Part shown: in pieces, positions 7,165-15,281 of the stretch | How the letters are laid out: every line of letters starts with the position of its first letter | Position numbering within the stretch: position 1 is the first letter of the stretch | Origin: an uncultured Oscillospiraceae bacterium | GTDB taxonomy: Bacteria > Bacillota > Clostridia > Oscillospirales > Oscillospiraceae | NCBI GenBank assembly: GCA_905234575.1 | Contig: CAJOIG010000011.1 | Span: forward strand, 1-15,366 | Length of the DNA stretch: 15,366 bases | Direction: 5' to 3' | Notes under the pieces: model-generated | Told to the model about the DNA's origin: nothing | The model's database searches: none | What the model saw: only the letters and a program-made list of their open reading frames with translations | Translations under genes and position numbers: made by a program

Positions 7165-7183
7165 AAGTCGGTTCCTCCTTATG
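7162..7183 (-). promoter_or_regulatory. Start-site stem-loop with the ribosome binding site in the loop (DUF4428 gene)
   Basis: The start codon and the bases before it (CTTATG on the minus strand) can pair over six bases with CATAAG at 7178-7183, leaving GAGGAACCGA in the loop. A nearly identical arrangement precedes the SPFH gene. The stem is short and AU-rich, so any control would be mild or temperature-dependent; it may also be a chance result of a copied start region. Confidence 0.4.
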
Positions 7184-7203
7184 TATCAGGCATGCCGTCC
7201 GGC

Positions 7204-8490
7204 TCAGGGCCGGGGAGAGCCGCACTCCGCGCAGAACTTGCCGGTGTTGCCGCTGTGGCCGCAGGAGGGGCAGGTCCAGGGGCCGTTGTCGGCGGGCTTG
7301 GGCGCGCCGCACTCGGAGCAGAACTTGCCGGTGTTCACCGCGCCGCAGGAGCAGGTCCACCCCGCGGGAGCGGCAGGCTTGGGGGCGCCGCACTCCGCGC
7401 AGAACTTGCCGGTGTTGCCGGTCTTGCCGCAGGAGCAGGTCCAGCCCGCGGGAGCGGCGGCGGGAGCGGCGGCCGGCTGCTGCTGGGCGCCCATCTGGAA
7501 GAGCTGCTGGGCGTTCATGCCGCCCGCGCCCTGGGCCATGTTCATGCCCATGAAGGCCATGGCGGGGCCGGCGTTGGTGTTGGAGGCGGCGGCGCGCATG
7601 GCGTCGGCCTGGGCGCCGACGAGGGTGGCGGCGGCCATGTTGGGGTTGCGCATGACGGCGGACTTCTGCAGATCCTTGATCATCTGCTCGTCCTCCTCGG
7701 ACGCCTTCACGCTGGAGACGCCGAAGGCGACGATCTCGACGCCGCGGAGCTCGCCCCACTTCTTGGAGAGGACCTCGTTCAGCGCGTCGGCCAGCTCGGT
7801 GGTGTGGCCGGGCAGGGCGGAATAGCGGATGCCCATTTCGGAGATCTTCGCGAAGGCGGGCTGGAGCGCGGTGAGCAGCTCGCTCTTGAGCTGGCCGTCG
7901 ATCTGGTCGCGCTTATAGGCCTCGGAGACGTTACCGCAGACGTTCGTGTAGAACAGGATGGGGTTCGTCACGCGATAGCTGTACTCGCCGAAGCAGCGGA
8001 TGGAGATGTCCACGTCGAGGCCGATGTTCTGGTCCACCACGCGGAAGGGCACCGGGGAGGGCGTGCCGTACTTGTTGCCGACGAGCTCCTTGGTGTTGAA
8101 GTAGTAGATGCGCTGGTCCTTCGGGGCCTCGCCGCCGAAGGTGAAGCGCTTGCCGATCTGCTGGAAGACGGCGGGGATGGTCTGGGAGAGGCTGCCGTAG
8201 AACAGGGAGGGTTCGCTCGAGAGGTCGTAGGTGTACTCGCCCGGCTCGGCGCAGATGTCCACCACCTTGCCCTGGTCCACGATGATCATGCACTGGCCGT
8301 CCGCCACGGCGATGACGGAGCCGTTCGAGATGATGTTGTCGGAGCCGTTGTTCGTGCCGCGGCCGGTCGTGCGCTTCTTGCCCTTGACGGCGATGACGTC
8401 CGCGGGGAGCGCTTCACAATAAAAGTATTCCTTCCACTGGTCGGCCATGACGCCGCCGGCGGCGCCCAACACAGCTTTAATGAGTCCCAT
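7204..8490 (-). CDS. SPFH-domain protein with three C-terminal zinc ribbons (YdjI-like)
   Basis: The 428-residue product has an SPFH/band-7-like body (about residues 20-270) of the kind once called virion core protein-like, with stretches such as SNGSVIAVADGQCMIIVDQGK (split as SNGSVIAVADG and QCMIIVDQGK). A Met/Ala/Gln-rich flexible stretch follows (about 280-347), and then three tandem ribbons: C352/C354/C364/C367, C380/C382/C391/C394 and C407/C410/C420/C423. B. subtilis YdjI has a related make-up and belongs to a membrane complex with YdjG, YdjH and PspA. There is no signal peptide. The frame runs on to 8532, but AAGGAGG nine bases before the ATG at 8490 sets the start. It is the first gene of the five-gene cluster, with its promoter about 75 bases upstream. 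Confidence 0.88.
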   Translation of the reverse strand: MGLIKAVLGAAGGVMADQWKEYFYCEALPADVIAVKGKKRTTGRGTNNGSDNIISNGSVIAVADGQCMIIVDQGKVVDICAEPGEYTYDLSSEPSLFYGSLSQTIPAVFQQIGKRFTFGGEAPKDQRIYYFNTKELVGNKYGTPSPVPFRVVDQNIGLDVDISIRCFGEYSYRVTNPILFYTNVCGNVSEAYKRDQIDGQLKSELLTALQPAFAKISEMGIRYSALPGHTTELADALNEVLSKKWGELRGVEIVAFGVSSVKASEEDEQMIKDLQKSAVMRNPNMAAATLVGAQADAMRAAASNTNAGPAMAFMGMNMAQGAGGMNAQQLFQMGAQQQPAAAPAAAPAGWTCSCGKTGNTGKFCAECGAPKPAAPAGWTCSCGAVNTGKFCSECGAPKPADNGPWTCPSCGHSGNTGKFCAECGSPRP

Positions 8491-8508
8491 AAGTCGTTGC
8501 CTCCTTAT
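8489..8508 (-). promoter_or_regulatory. Start-site stem-loop with the ribosome binding site in the loop (SPFH gene)
   Basis: ATAAG (minus strand, from 8504-8508) can pair with CTTAT running into the ATG (8489-8493), leaving GAGGCAACGA in the loop. This matches the element at 7162-7183 at nearly every base. The five pairs are weak on their own; the resemblance between the two sites is what makes it worth recording. Confidence 0.35.
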
Positions 8509-8562
8509 TATTTCGGCGCGCCTCCCCCGCATGGGGACACTCGCCTATTTTTTCACATGTGT

Positions 8563-8591
8563 ATTATATAATGGAACGCCCCGTAAAGCAA
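8563..8591 (-). promoter_or_regulatory. SigA-type promoter for the five-gene envelope cluster
   Basis: On the minus strand there is TTGCTT (8586-8591), a 17-base spacer and a perfect TATAAT (8563-8568). The leader would be about 65 bases. There is no SigW-like TGAAAC/CGTA pair here, unlike the B. subtilis pspA-ydjGHI operon, which is SigW-controlled, so housekeeping transcription is more likely. Confidence 0.8.
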
Positions 8592-8596
8592 GACGC

Positions 8597-8621
8597 AAAA
8601 ATGCCGGACGCGGCGATTTTT
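8597..8621. promoter_or_regulatory. AT-flanked inverted repeat upstream of the envelope-cluster promoter
   Basis: AAAAAT and GCCG (8597-8606) are mirrored by CGGC, one extra G and ATTTTT (8611-8621) around the loop GACG. The repeat begins five bases beyond the -35 box. It looks like a terminator in both directions, but no gene ends nearby, so it could instead be a protein-binding site or an upstream element for the promoter. Function unproven. Confidence 0.4.
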
Positions 8622-8698
8622 GTAAAAACCTTGAAAACCCGCGTCCGTCGGAGGCGGGTCCTGGGAACCGGTCCGGACGGGAACGGCGCGGTTCGGCG

Positions 8699-8727
8699 TT
8701 GACAGACATCCCGGTCTATGATACCTT
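8699..8727 (+). promoter_or_regulatory. Possible promoter for yesL and the GH13 gene
   Basis: A perfect TTGACA (8699-8704) is followed at a 17-base spacing by TACCTT (8722-8727), a poor -10. The better-looking TATGAT (8717-8722) is only 12 bases from the -35, too close for SigA. A weak or activator-dependent promoter would fit a sugar-controlled operon. Confidence 0.4.
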
Positions 8728-8799
8728 GAAGAGACGGATCGTGAAACTTTTCATTTCCGGCGCGGGACCGAGACGCCGGAGCCGAAGGGAGGCCGCGGC

Positions 8800-9443
8800 A
8801 TGAAGCGCATTTTCGATATGGACGGTCCCTTCGCGCGGACCCTCTCCGCCGCGGCGGACCTCGTGGTCCTCAATCTGCTCACCCTGCTCTGCTGTCTGCC
8901 CGTCGTGACCGCGGGCGCGGCCGTCACCGCGCTGTACGACCGCGTCATCCACCTGGTCCGCGGGGAGGACGGCCGGATCGTCCGACCGTTTTTTCGCTCC
9001 TTTGCGGGCAATTTCCGGCAGGGCACGATCTTCTGGCTGCTGCTGCTCGCGGCGGCGGCCGCCCTCGCCCTCGCCGGCCGCGGCGCGCTGACGCACGCCT
9101 CCCCCCTGCGCCACGTCGTCCCCGCCGCCGCCGTGCTGCTGCTGGCCTTCTCCCAGTACGTGTTCGCGCTGCTGTCCCGCTACGAGAACAGCCTCGGCGC
9201 GACCCTCAAAAACGCCGCCCTGCTCGCCGTGGGGTTCTTCCCCCGCACCGCCGCCATGACCGCCGGCGCGGTCCTCCTGTGGGCCGTATCCCTCCGGTTC
9301 GTGCGGATCGGCGTGCCGCTGCTGTTTTTGTTCGGCCTTTCGCTGCCGTGCTATGTCAGCGCCCTGCTTCTGCGCGGGGTCTTTGCGAAGCTCGATAACC
9401 CCGGCGGAGACGCCTCCGCCGATGATGACAGGAACCAGGAACC

Positions 9444-9447
<4 letters not shown>
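8800..9447 (+). CDS. YesL/DUF624 family integral membrane protein
   Basis: This 215-residue protein begins with a typical family start (MKRIFDMDGPFARTLSAAADL) split as MKRIFDMDGPF and ARTLSAAADL. It has about five membrane segments, near residues 20-46, 75-94, 104-125, 137-161 and 167-192, including the LNLLTLLCCLPVVTAGAA segment usual in DUF624 proteins. GGGAGG seven bases before the ATG supports the start. YesL-type genes are often found beside carbohydrate-uptake and glycoside-hydrolase genes in Bacillota, but their biochemical role is unknown. Its stop overlaps the start of the GH13 gene as ATGA, so the two are translated together. The C-terminal tail is Asp-rich and polar. The family call is good; function is not known. 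Confidence 0.87.
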
Positions 9448-11270
<1,823 letters not shown>

Positions 11271-11293
11271 GCCTGTACGACGGTTTCCGTCCG

Positions 11294-11327
11294 AAAAAAA
11301 CGAAGCCGTCCGATCCGGACGGCTTCG
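11294..11327 (-). terminator. Terminator between the convergent GH13 and phosphate acyltransferase genes
   Basis: An 11-12-bp stem (11317-11327 with 11301-11311, loop at 11312-11316) is followed on the minus strand by seven T (A run at 11294-11300), so it ends the acyltransferase transcript. On the plus strand a looser T-rich stretch (ATTTTCGATTTTTC) follows after about eight bases, so it may also stop the GH13 transcript. Confidence 0.85.
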
Positions 11328-11348
11328 CAGGTGGATTTTCGATTTTTC

Positions 11349-12269
11349 TCACTCGATCTCCTGCTCGGGCAGGGCGGCGCAGACGGCCAGGGAGAGGTAC
11401 GCCTGCTCCTCGGAGTCGGAGCGGGAGGTGATGGCGATGGGGATGTTCGCGCCGACGATGACGCCGCAGCTCGAGGCGTGGCCGTGCATCTGCAGGACCT
11501 TCACGAGCATGTTGCCGGCCAGAAGGCTGGAGGTGACGATGCCGTCGAACTCGCCGCAGAGGGGGCAGTCATAGCCCTTCAGCCGGGCGGCCTCCTTGCT
11601 GATGATGAGGTCGTAGGCGATGGGGCCGACGAGCTCGCAGTCCGCGATGGGCTTCTCGTGATGGTCGTGGACGATGGTCTGGGCCTCGACGGTGTCCACC
11701 ATGTGGAAGGTGGGCTTCTCCACCAGGGAGAGCAGGGCGATGTTGGGGTGCTCATAGCCCAGGGCCTTGAAGGTGCCGACCATGTTGCGGATGATCTGCT
11801 TGCGCTGGTTGATGTCCGGCTCGGGGATGATGGTGACGTCGGAGATGGCGAGCACGCGCTCGTAATCCGGCATCTTCAGCATAGTGATCTGGGTGAGGAG
11901 ACGGTCCTTGCGGAGGAGGTTGTTCTCCTTGTCCAGGATGGGGAGCAGGAAGTCGCGGGTCTGGGTGTTGCCGCGCATGAGGACGTCCGCCTTGCCGGCC
12001 TTGATGAGGTCGATGGAGGTCTGGACGACCTTGAGGTAGTCCTTCTCGTCCACGATGGTATATTTCCGGCTGATGAGGCCGAGGTTCTTGAGCATCTCGG
12101 TGATCTTGTCCGTGTCGCCCACGAGGATGAGCTCCGCAAACCCCGCGGCCTCCGCCCGGAAGGCGCCGAGGAGGATGTTCTCCGAGTCCGCGCCGGCGAT
12201 GGCCACGCGGATGGGCTTCTTTACCTGCCTGGCCTTATCGACCACAAAATCAAAGTTCTTCTTGTACAT
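11349..12269 (-). CDS. Phosphate acyltransferase of the acetyl/butyryl family (Ptb-like)
   Basis: This is a 306-residue protein of the PTA/PTB superfamily, which exchanges the CoA of an acyl-CoA for phosphate. Family stretches include RVAIAGADSEN (residues 21-31), KADVLMRGNTQTRDFLLPIL, an ISDVTIIPEPD stretch, LVGPIAYDLIISKEAA, AGNMLVKVL and IAITSRSDS near the end. The length matches phosphate butyryltransferase (about 300). It departs from typical Ptb in its Cys-bearing segment CPLCGEFDG and in HGHASSCG. No acyl kinase (buk or ackA) or CoA-pathway gene lies beside it, so the substrate cannot be read from context. The frame continues to 12431, but the promoter lies inside that extension; GGGAG at 12280-12284, ten bases before the ATG at 12269, fixes the start. 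It has its own promoter and terminator. Confidence 0.82.
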   Translation of the reverse strand: MYKKNFDFVVDKARQVKKPIRVAIAGADSENILLGAFRAEAAGFAELILVGDTDKITEMLKNLGLISRKYTIVDEKDYLKVVQTSIDLIKAGKADVLMRGNTQTRDFLLPILDKENNLLRKDRLLTQITMLKMPDYERVLAISDVTIIPEPDINQRKQIIRNMVGTFKALGYEHPNIALLSLVEKPTFHMVDTVEAQTIVHDHHEKPIADCELVGPIAYDLIISKEAARLKGYDCPLCGEFDGIVTSSLLAGNMLVKVLQMHGHASSCGVIVGANIPIAITSRSDSEEQAYLSLAVCAALPEQEIE

Positions 12270-12347
12270 GTTGTACGCACTCCCGTTCTTGAATTGAGCC
12301 GGTATGCCGATCGGTGAATCGCACATCTGCCCTTTTAGCATATTTAT

Positions 12348-12376
12348 ATTATAGTCATCCTCTCCGCAAAGGTCAA
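12348..12376 (-). promoter_or_regulatory. SigA-type promoter for the phosphate acyltransferase gene
   Basis: On the minus strand there is TTGACC (12371-12376), a 17-base spacer and a perfect TATAAT (12348-12353). The predicted leader is about 70 bases. This is one of the strongest promoters in the window and implies high, mainly constitutive expression. Confidence 0.88.
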
Positions 12377-12433
12377 GAAGAAATCTCACATAATTGACAA
12401 AAAACTGACACCAACGGAAGAAAACCCACACAG

Positions 12434-12459
12434 AAAAAAGGGAGCGCCGCGGCGCTCCC
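12434..12459 (-). terminator. Intrinsic terminator of the radical SAM-suf operon
   Basis: A perfect 9-bp GC stem (12451-12459 with 12440-12448, two-base gap at the centre that would open to a small loop) is followed on the minus strand by six T (A run at 12434-12439). It lies 17 bases past the scaffold gene stop and ahead of the acyltransferase promoter. Confidence 0.9.
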
Positions 12460-12475
12460 GTAGGTGGGTCGATAT

Positions 12476-13399
12476 TCAGCGAAGGAAGCCCTCGAGGATC
12501 TTCTCCTCGGCCTCCTCCCCGGTCAGGCCGAGGGTGAGGAGCTTCAGGATCTGGTCGCCGGCGATGCGGCCGATGGCGGCCTCGTGGACCAGGCTCGCGT
12601 CCACGTCGTTGCAGGTGATCTCCGGGATGGACCGGGCCTTCGCCTCCCCCAGGATGATGGTGTCGCAGGCGACGTGCCCGAAGCAGGCGGCGTTGCCGGT
12701 GACCCGGGGATAGAAGGTCTGGTGCGAGCGGTCGGCCGCGACGGAGCGGCTGACGACCCGGGCCTTGGCGTCCGCGCCGTTGAGGAAGATGTCCATCTCC
12801 GAGACGGCGGTCTGGTCTCCGTGGGTGTAGAGCTTTTCCTGCACCAGGACCTCCGCGCCGGCGGCGGCCTCCACGCGGGTGTAGCGCTTCGTGTCGTCCA
12901 CGCCCTTGATCTGGGAGGTGTCGAGGGTGATGGAGGCGCCCTCGTCGAGGTAGATCTCCGTGACGGGGTTCAAAACGCGCTTGCCGGTGCCGGTTCCCTC
13001 GCCGTAGTGCTTTTCCTTGTAGACCACATGGGCGTTTTTGCCGATGTGGAAGGTGTGGATGCCGTCGTGCTGGGAGTCGTCGCAGCCGCAGTTGTTGATG
13101 CCGCAGCCCGCGACGATCTCGACCTCCGCGCCCTCGCCGACGTAGAAGTCGTTGTAGACCTTGTCCTTGAAGCCGGACTTCGTGAGCACCACGGGGATGT
13201 GGACGCTGCCGTGCTTCGTGCCGGGAGCGATGACGATGTCGATGCCGTCCTTATCGGACTTGGGGTTGATCTGGATCTTCGGGGTGTTGCGCCGCTCGGC
13301 CTTCTGGCCGTCCACGCGGATGTTCAGCGCGGTATCGGCGGGGAACTCATGGGTGTCCGCGATTTTGTCGAGGACGTTTCGCACGGTCTCGTTCAGCAT
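12476..13399 (-). CDS. SufB/SufD-family Fe-S assembly scaffold (short SmsB-like form)
   Basis: The 307-residue product is a beta-helix SufB/SufD-type protein that pairs with the SufC ATPase to build Fe-S clusters. Recognisable parts are GCGINNCGCDDSQHDGIHTF (residues 98-117), IGKNAHVVYKEKHYGEG (119-135) and the C-terminal core GHVACDTIILGEAKARSIPE (241-260) with NDVDASLVHEAAIG (264-277). Candidate ligands are C99, C104, C106, C245, C263 and H272/E273. SufB is usually about 470 residues, so this is the short form found with a single SufC in anaerobes and archaea. Start at 13399: GGAGGGCGAGTC lies directly upstream and the ATG overlaps the sufC stop by seven bases. The frame runs on upstream inside sufC only as a shadow. 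No SufS, SufU or second SufB/D is in the window. Confidence 0.88.
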   Translation of the reverse strand: MLNETVRNVLDKIADTHEFPADTALNIRVDGQKAERRNTPKIQINPKSDKDGIDIVIAPGTKHGSVHIPVVLTKSGFKDKVYNDFYVGEGAEVEIVAGCGINNCGCDDSQHDGIHTFHIGKNAHVVYKEKHYGEGTGTGKRVLNPVTEIYLDEGASITLDTSQIKGVDDTKRYTRVEAAAGAEVLVQEKLYTHGDQTAVSEMDIFLNGADAKARVVSRSVAADRSHQTFYPRVTGNAACFGHVACDTIILGEAKARSIPEITCNDVDASLVHEAAIGRIAGDQILKLLTLGLTGEEAEEKILEGFLR

Positions 13400-14136
13400 G
13401 ACTCGCCCTCCAGTCTCTCGCAGATCTTCGTGGTGCCGCCGAGGATGCGGGGGAAGATCTCCTCCGGCGTGCCCCGGGCGGCGACGGCGCCGCCGTCCAC
13501 GAGAAGGATCTCGTCCGCCAGGGCGATGAGGCGCTCCTGGTGGGAGATGACGACGAGGGTCGCCTGCCGTCCCTCCCGGATGGCCCCGAAGGTGTCCGTC
13601 AGGCGGGAGAAGCTCCACAGGTCGATGCCGGCCTCGGGCTCGTCGAAAATCATGAGCGCGCTCTGCCGGGCGAGGATCGTCGCGATCTCGATGCGCTTGG
13701 CCTCGCCGCCGGAGAGGCTGACGTCCATGTCCCGGTCCACATAGTCCCGGGCGCAGAGGCCGACGCGGGTGAGGTAGTCGCAGCACTCGATGCGGGTCAT
13801 GTCCCGTCCCGAAGCGATCTTCAGTAGATCGTACACCGTCATGCCCTTGAAGCGGGGAGGCTGCTGGAAGCCGTAGCTCACGCCGAGCTTCGCCCGCTCC
13901 GTGACGGAGAGGTCCGTGATGTCCTCCCCGTTCCAGAGGATGCGGCCGCTGGTCGGCTTCTCAAGGCCCATGATGAGCTTTGCGAGCGTCGTTTTTCCGC
14001 CGCCGTTCGGGCCGGTGATGATGTAGAATTTCTTGTCCTCCAGCGTCAGGGAGAGGTCCCGCAGGATGGTCTTTTCCCCGTCCGGATCGGAGGCGGTATA
14101 GGTGAGGTTCTCGATGGTCAGCATGTCTCGATCCAT
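13393..14136 (-). CDS. sufC: SufC-type ABC ATPase of Fe-S cluster assembly
   Basis: This cytoplasmic ABC ATPase drives conformational change in the SufB/D scaffold. All motifs are present: Walker A GPNGGGKT (42-49), Q-loop Q91 in GFQQPPRF, signature LSGGE (141-145), Walker B LMIFDEPE (161-168), D-loop AGID and switch H199. FDEPEAGIDLWSF is characteristic of SufC rather than of transporter ATPases. At 247 residues it is full length. Its start lies inside the end of the radical SAM gene and its stop inside the start of the scaffold gene, so all three are translationally linked. MLTIENL at 14124 is an alternative start, one base after the radical SAM stop; neither ATG has a strong ribosome binding site, which fits coupling to the gene before. 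Confidence 0.93.
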   Translation of the reverse strand: MDRDMLTIENLTYTASDPDGEKTILRDLSLTLEDKKFYIITGPNGGGKTTLAKLIMGLEKPTSGRILWNGEDITDLSVTERAKLGVSYGFQQPPRFKGMTVYDLLKIASGRDMTRIECCDYLTRVGLCARDYVDRDMDVSLSGGEAKRIEIATILARQSALMIFDEPEAGIDLWSFSRLTDTFGAIREGRQATLVVISHQERLIALADEILLVDGGAVAARGTPEEIFPRILGGTTKICERLEGESC

Positions 14137-14996
14137 TTCTGGTCGTTGGGCTCAAAAACGACCTTTTCGTAGGCGTCCACGTCCATCATCACGCCGGTCC
14201 AGTCGGAGTGGATGTCCCCGTTCTGCTTGATGAGGACGTCGTAGAGGATGTCGTAGGTCACGCCGTTCTCGTCCGTCTCCACGATGGTGGAGTAGGGCAG
14301 CGTGCGGTGGTAGGTGATCTCCAGGCCGTCGTGCTCGAAGTGGTAGCCGTTCCGCATGCGGCAGCCGTCCAGCCCGCGGTAGGTGAAGAAGCGCTTCAGG
14401 TCGTGGAGGATGTGGTCGTCCTCGGTGCGGTAGAGGTTCTCGGGCGTGGTGTCCGTGTAGTCGTAGCGGAACTGGATGGAGACGCCCTTGCCCTTCCAGC
14501 GCTCCACGAAGGCCGGGAGCTGCTCGGCGGGGTATTTTTTGTACAGCACGCAGTTCACCCGCCGGGGCACCGGCAGCCGGGCGATCAGCTCGTCCGGGGA
14601 TTCCTGGACGTACTTCTGCATGTGCCGGGAGATGTTCACGCAGGTGATCTTGTCCTTATTATGCTCAAAGAACGCGATCACATCCTCCTCGGACTGATCC
14701 TCGAACACCGGCAGCGTGGTGTTTATGAAGACGCGGTGGGTCGTGGGGATCTTGTCGAGCATGATCTGGAGCGCGTCGAGATTCGCCATCGGCTCACCGC
14801 CGGTGAAGACGAAGTCGCACCGGGGGGTGATGCGGTCAAGGCGCTCGATGCTCGCGCAGATCTTCTCCAGGCTGAAGCCGGACATATCCGCGTATTCCTG
14901 CTTGTTGATGCAGAAGGGGCAGTTGTTGCGGCAGTCGTAGGGCACGAACACCGTGACGGTCGCGCCGCCTTCCCGGGTCTTGTAGGGGTTGGGCAT
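14118..14996 (-). CDS. Radical SAM protein encoded with the Fe-S assembly genes, unknown substrate
   Basis: The 292-residue enzyme has the CX3CX2C motif for the [4Fe-4S] cluster that cleaves S-adenosylmethionine (CRNNCPFC; C22, C26, C29) and the GGEP motif (66-69) after DFVFT, with a later strand VFINTTLPVF. No SPASM-type run of C-terminal cysteines is seen; C60, C119, C157 and C217 are isolated. It is therefore a compact, single-cluster radical SAM protein. GAGG ten bases before the ATG at 14996 supports the start. Its stop overlaps the sufC start, making a three-gene operon. The substrate is unknown; the context allows either a client of the Fe-S machinery or a partner in it. The family call is strong, the function open. 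Confidence 0.9.
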   Translation of the reverse strand: MPNPYKTREGGATVTVFVPYDCRNNCPFCINKQEYADMSGFSLEKICASIERLDRITPRCDFVFTGGEPMANLDALQIMLDKIPTTHRVFINTTLPVFEDQSEEDVIAFFEHNKDKITCVNISRHMQKYVQESPDELIARLPVPRRVNCVLYKKYPAEQLPAFVERWKGKGVSIQFRYDYTDTTPENLYRTEDDHILHDLKRFFTYRGLDGCRMRNGYHFEHDGLEITYHRTLPYSTIVETDENGVTYDILYDVLIKQNGDIHSDWTGVMMDVDAYEKVVFEPNDQKWIETC

Positions 14997-15061
14997 GGGT
15001 CATCATCCTCTGTCAATCATGTCTGTTGTCGTATTTTGCGCGAAACCGCGCTCAGCATATG

Positions 15062-15070
15062 ATTGTATCA
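15062..15070 (-). promoter_or_regulatory. Probable extended -10 promoter for the radical SAM-suf operon
   Basis: On the minus strand TGATACAAT (15062-15070) is an extended -10 element. The -35 region at the right spacing is only a T run (A run at 15082-15090), so recognition would rely on the extended -10. The leader would be about 60 bases. No IscR-like site is evident by eye. Confidence 0.55.
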
Positions 15071-15136
15071 CATATTTATACAAAAAAAAAGGGCTGAATA
15101 TGACAACCTTTTCACGAACGATCCGCGAAAAAAGGG

Positions 15137-15165
15137 TTGACAAACCACGGAAACTCTGCTATGAT
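15137..15165 (+). promoter_or_regulatory. Consensus promoter for the tRNA-Thr/tRNA-Tyr genes
   Basis: A perfect TTGACA (15137-15142), a 17-base spacer and TATGAT (15160-15165) lie 19 bases before the tRNA-Thr gene, the strong near-consensus type normal for stable RNA genes. It diverges from the radical SAM-suf promoter. Confidence 0.9.
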
Positions 15166-15184
15166 TACTCGGCTGGCAAGATTC

Positions 15185-15260
15185 GCTGGTATAGCTCAGT
15201 CGGTAGAGCAGCTGATTTGTAATCAGCAGGTCGGGGGTTCGAGTCCGTCTACCAGCTCCA
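15185..15260 (+). tRNA. tRNA-Thr (anticodon TGT)
   Basis: The 7-bp acceptor stem GCTGGTA/TACCAGC, a D arm with AGCTCAG...GAGC, and a 5-bp anticodon stem GCTGA/TCAGC with loop TTTGTAA place TGT at positions 34-36. The T arm has GGTTCGAGTCC. The gene-encoded CCA follows the discriminator T. It is 76 bases including CCA and decodes ACA and related Thr codons. Confidence 0.97.
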
Positions 15261-15281
15261 CCGCAAAGCACAACCGAATAT

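Larger units (their letters stand above)
8491..8799. other. Divergent intergenic region between the envelope cluster and yesL
   Basis: This stretch of about 309 bases has no gene I can support. From left to right it holds the leader of the SPFH gene (with a GGCGCGCC palindrome at 8515-8522 and a small CCCC/GGGG hairpin near 8525-8536), the SPFH promoter (8563-8591), an AT-flanked dyad (8597-8621), a GC-rich stretch with the palindrome GTCCGGAC (8671-8678), a possible -35 for yesL (8699-8704) and the yesL ribosome binding site. Confidence 0.8.

Noticed and set aside
6697..8571. Plus-strand open frame of 624 residues
   Set aside because: It lies opposite the DUF4428 and SPFH genes, which have clear domains and ribosome binding sites; this frame has neither.
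12270..12431. 54-codon upstream extension of the phosphate acyltransferase frame
   Set aside because: The -35 and -10 boxes at 12348-12376 lie inside it, and the added residues do not resemble the family.
15105..15125. Repeated TTGTCA/TTGACA-like boxes on the minus strand as a second promoter for the radical SAM operon
   Set aside because: The only TATAAA in reach is about 20 bases away from TTGTCA, too far for a normal SigA promoter; the extended -10 at 15062-15070 is the better candidate.
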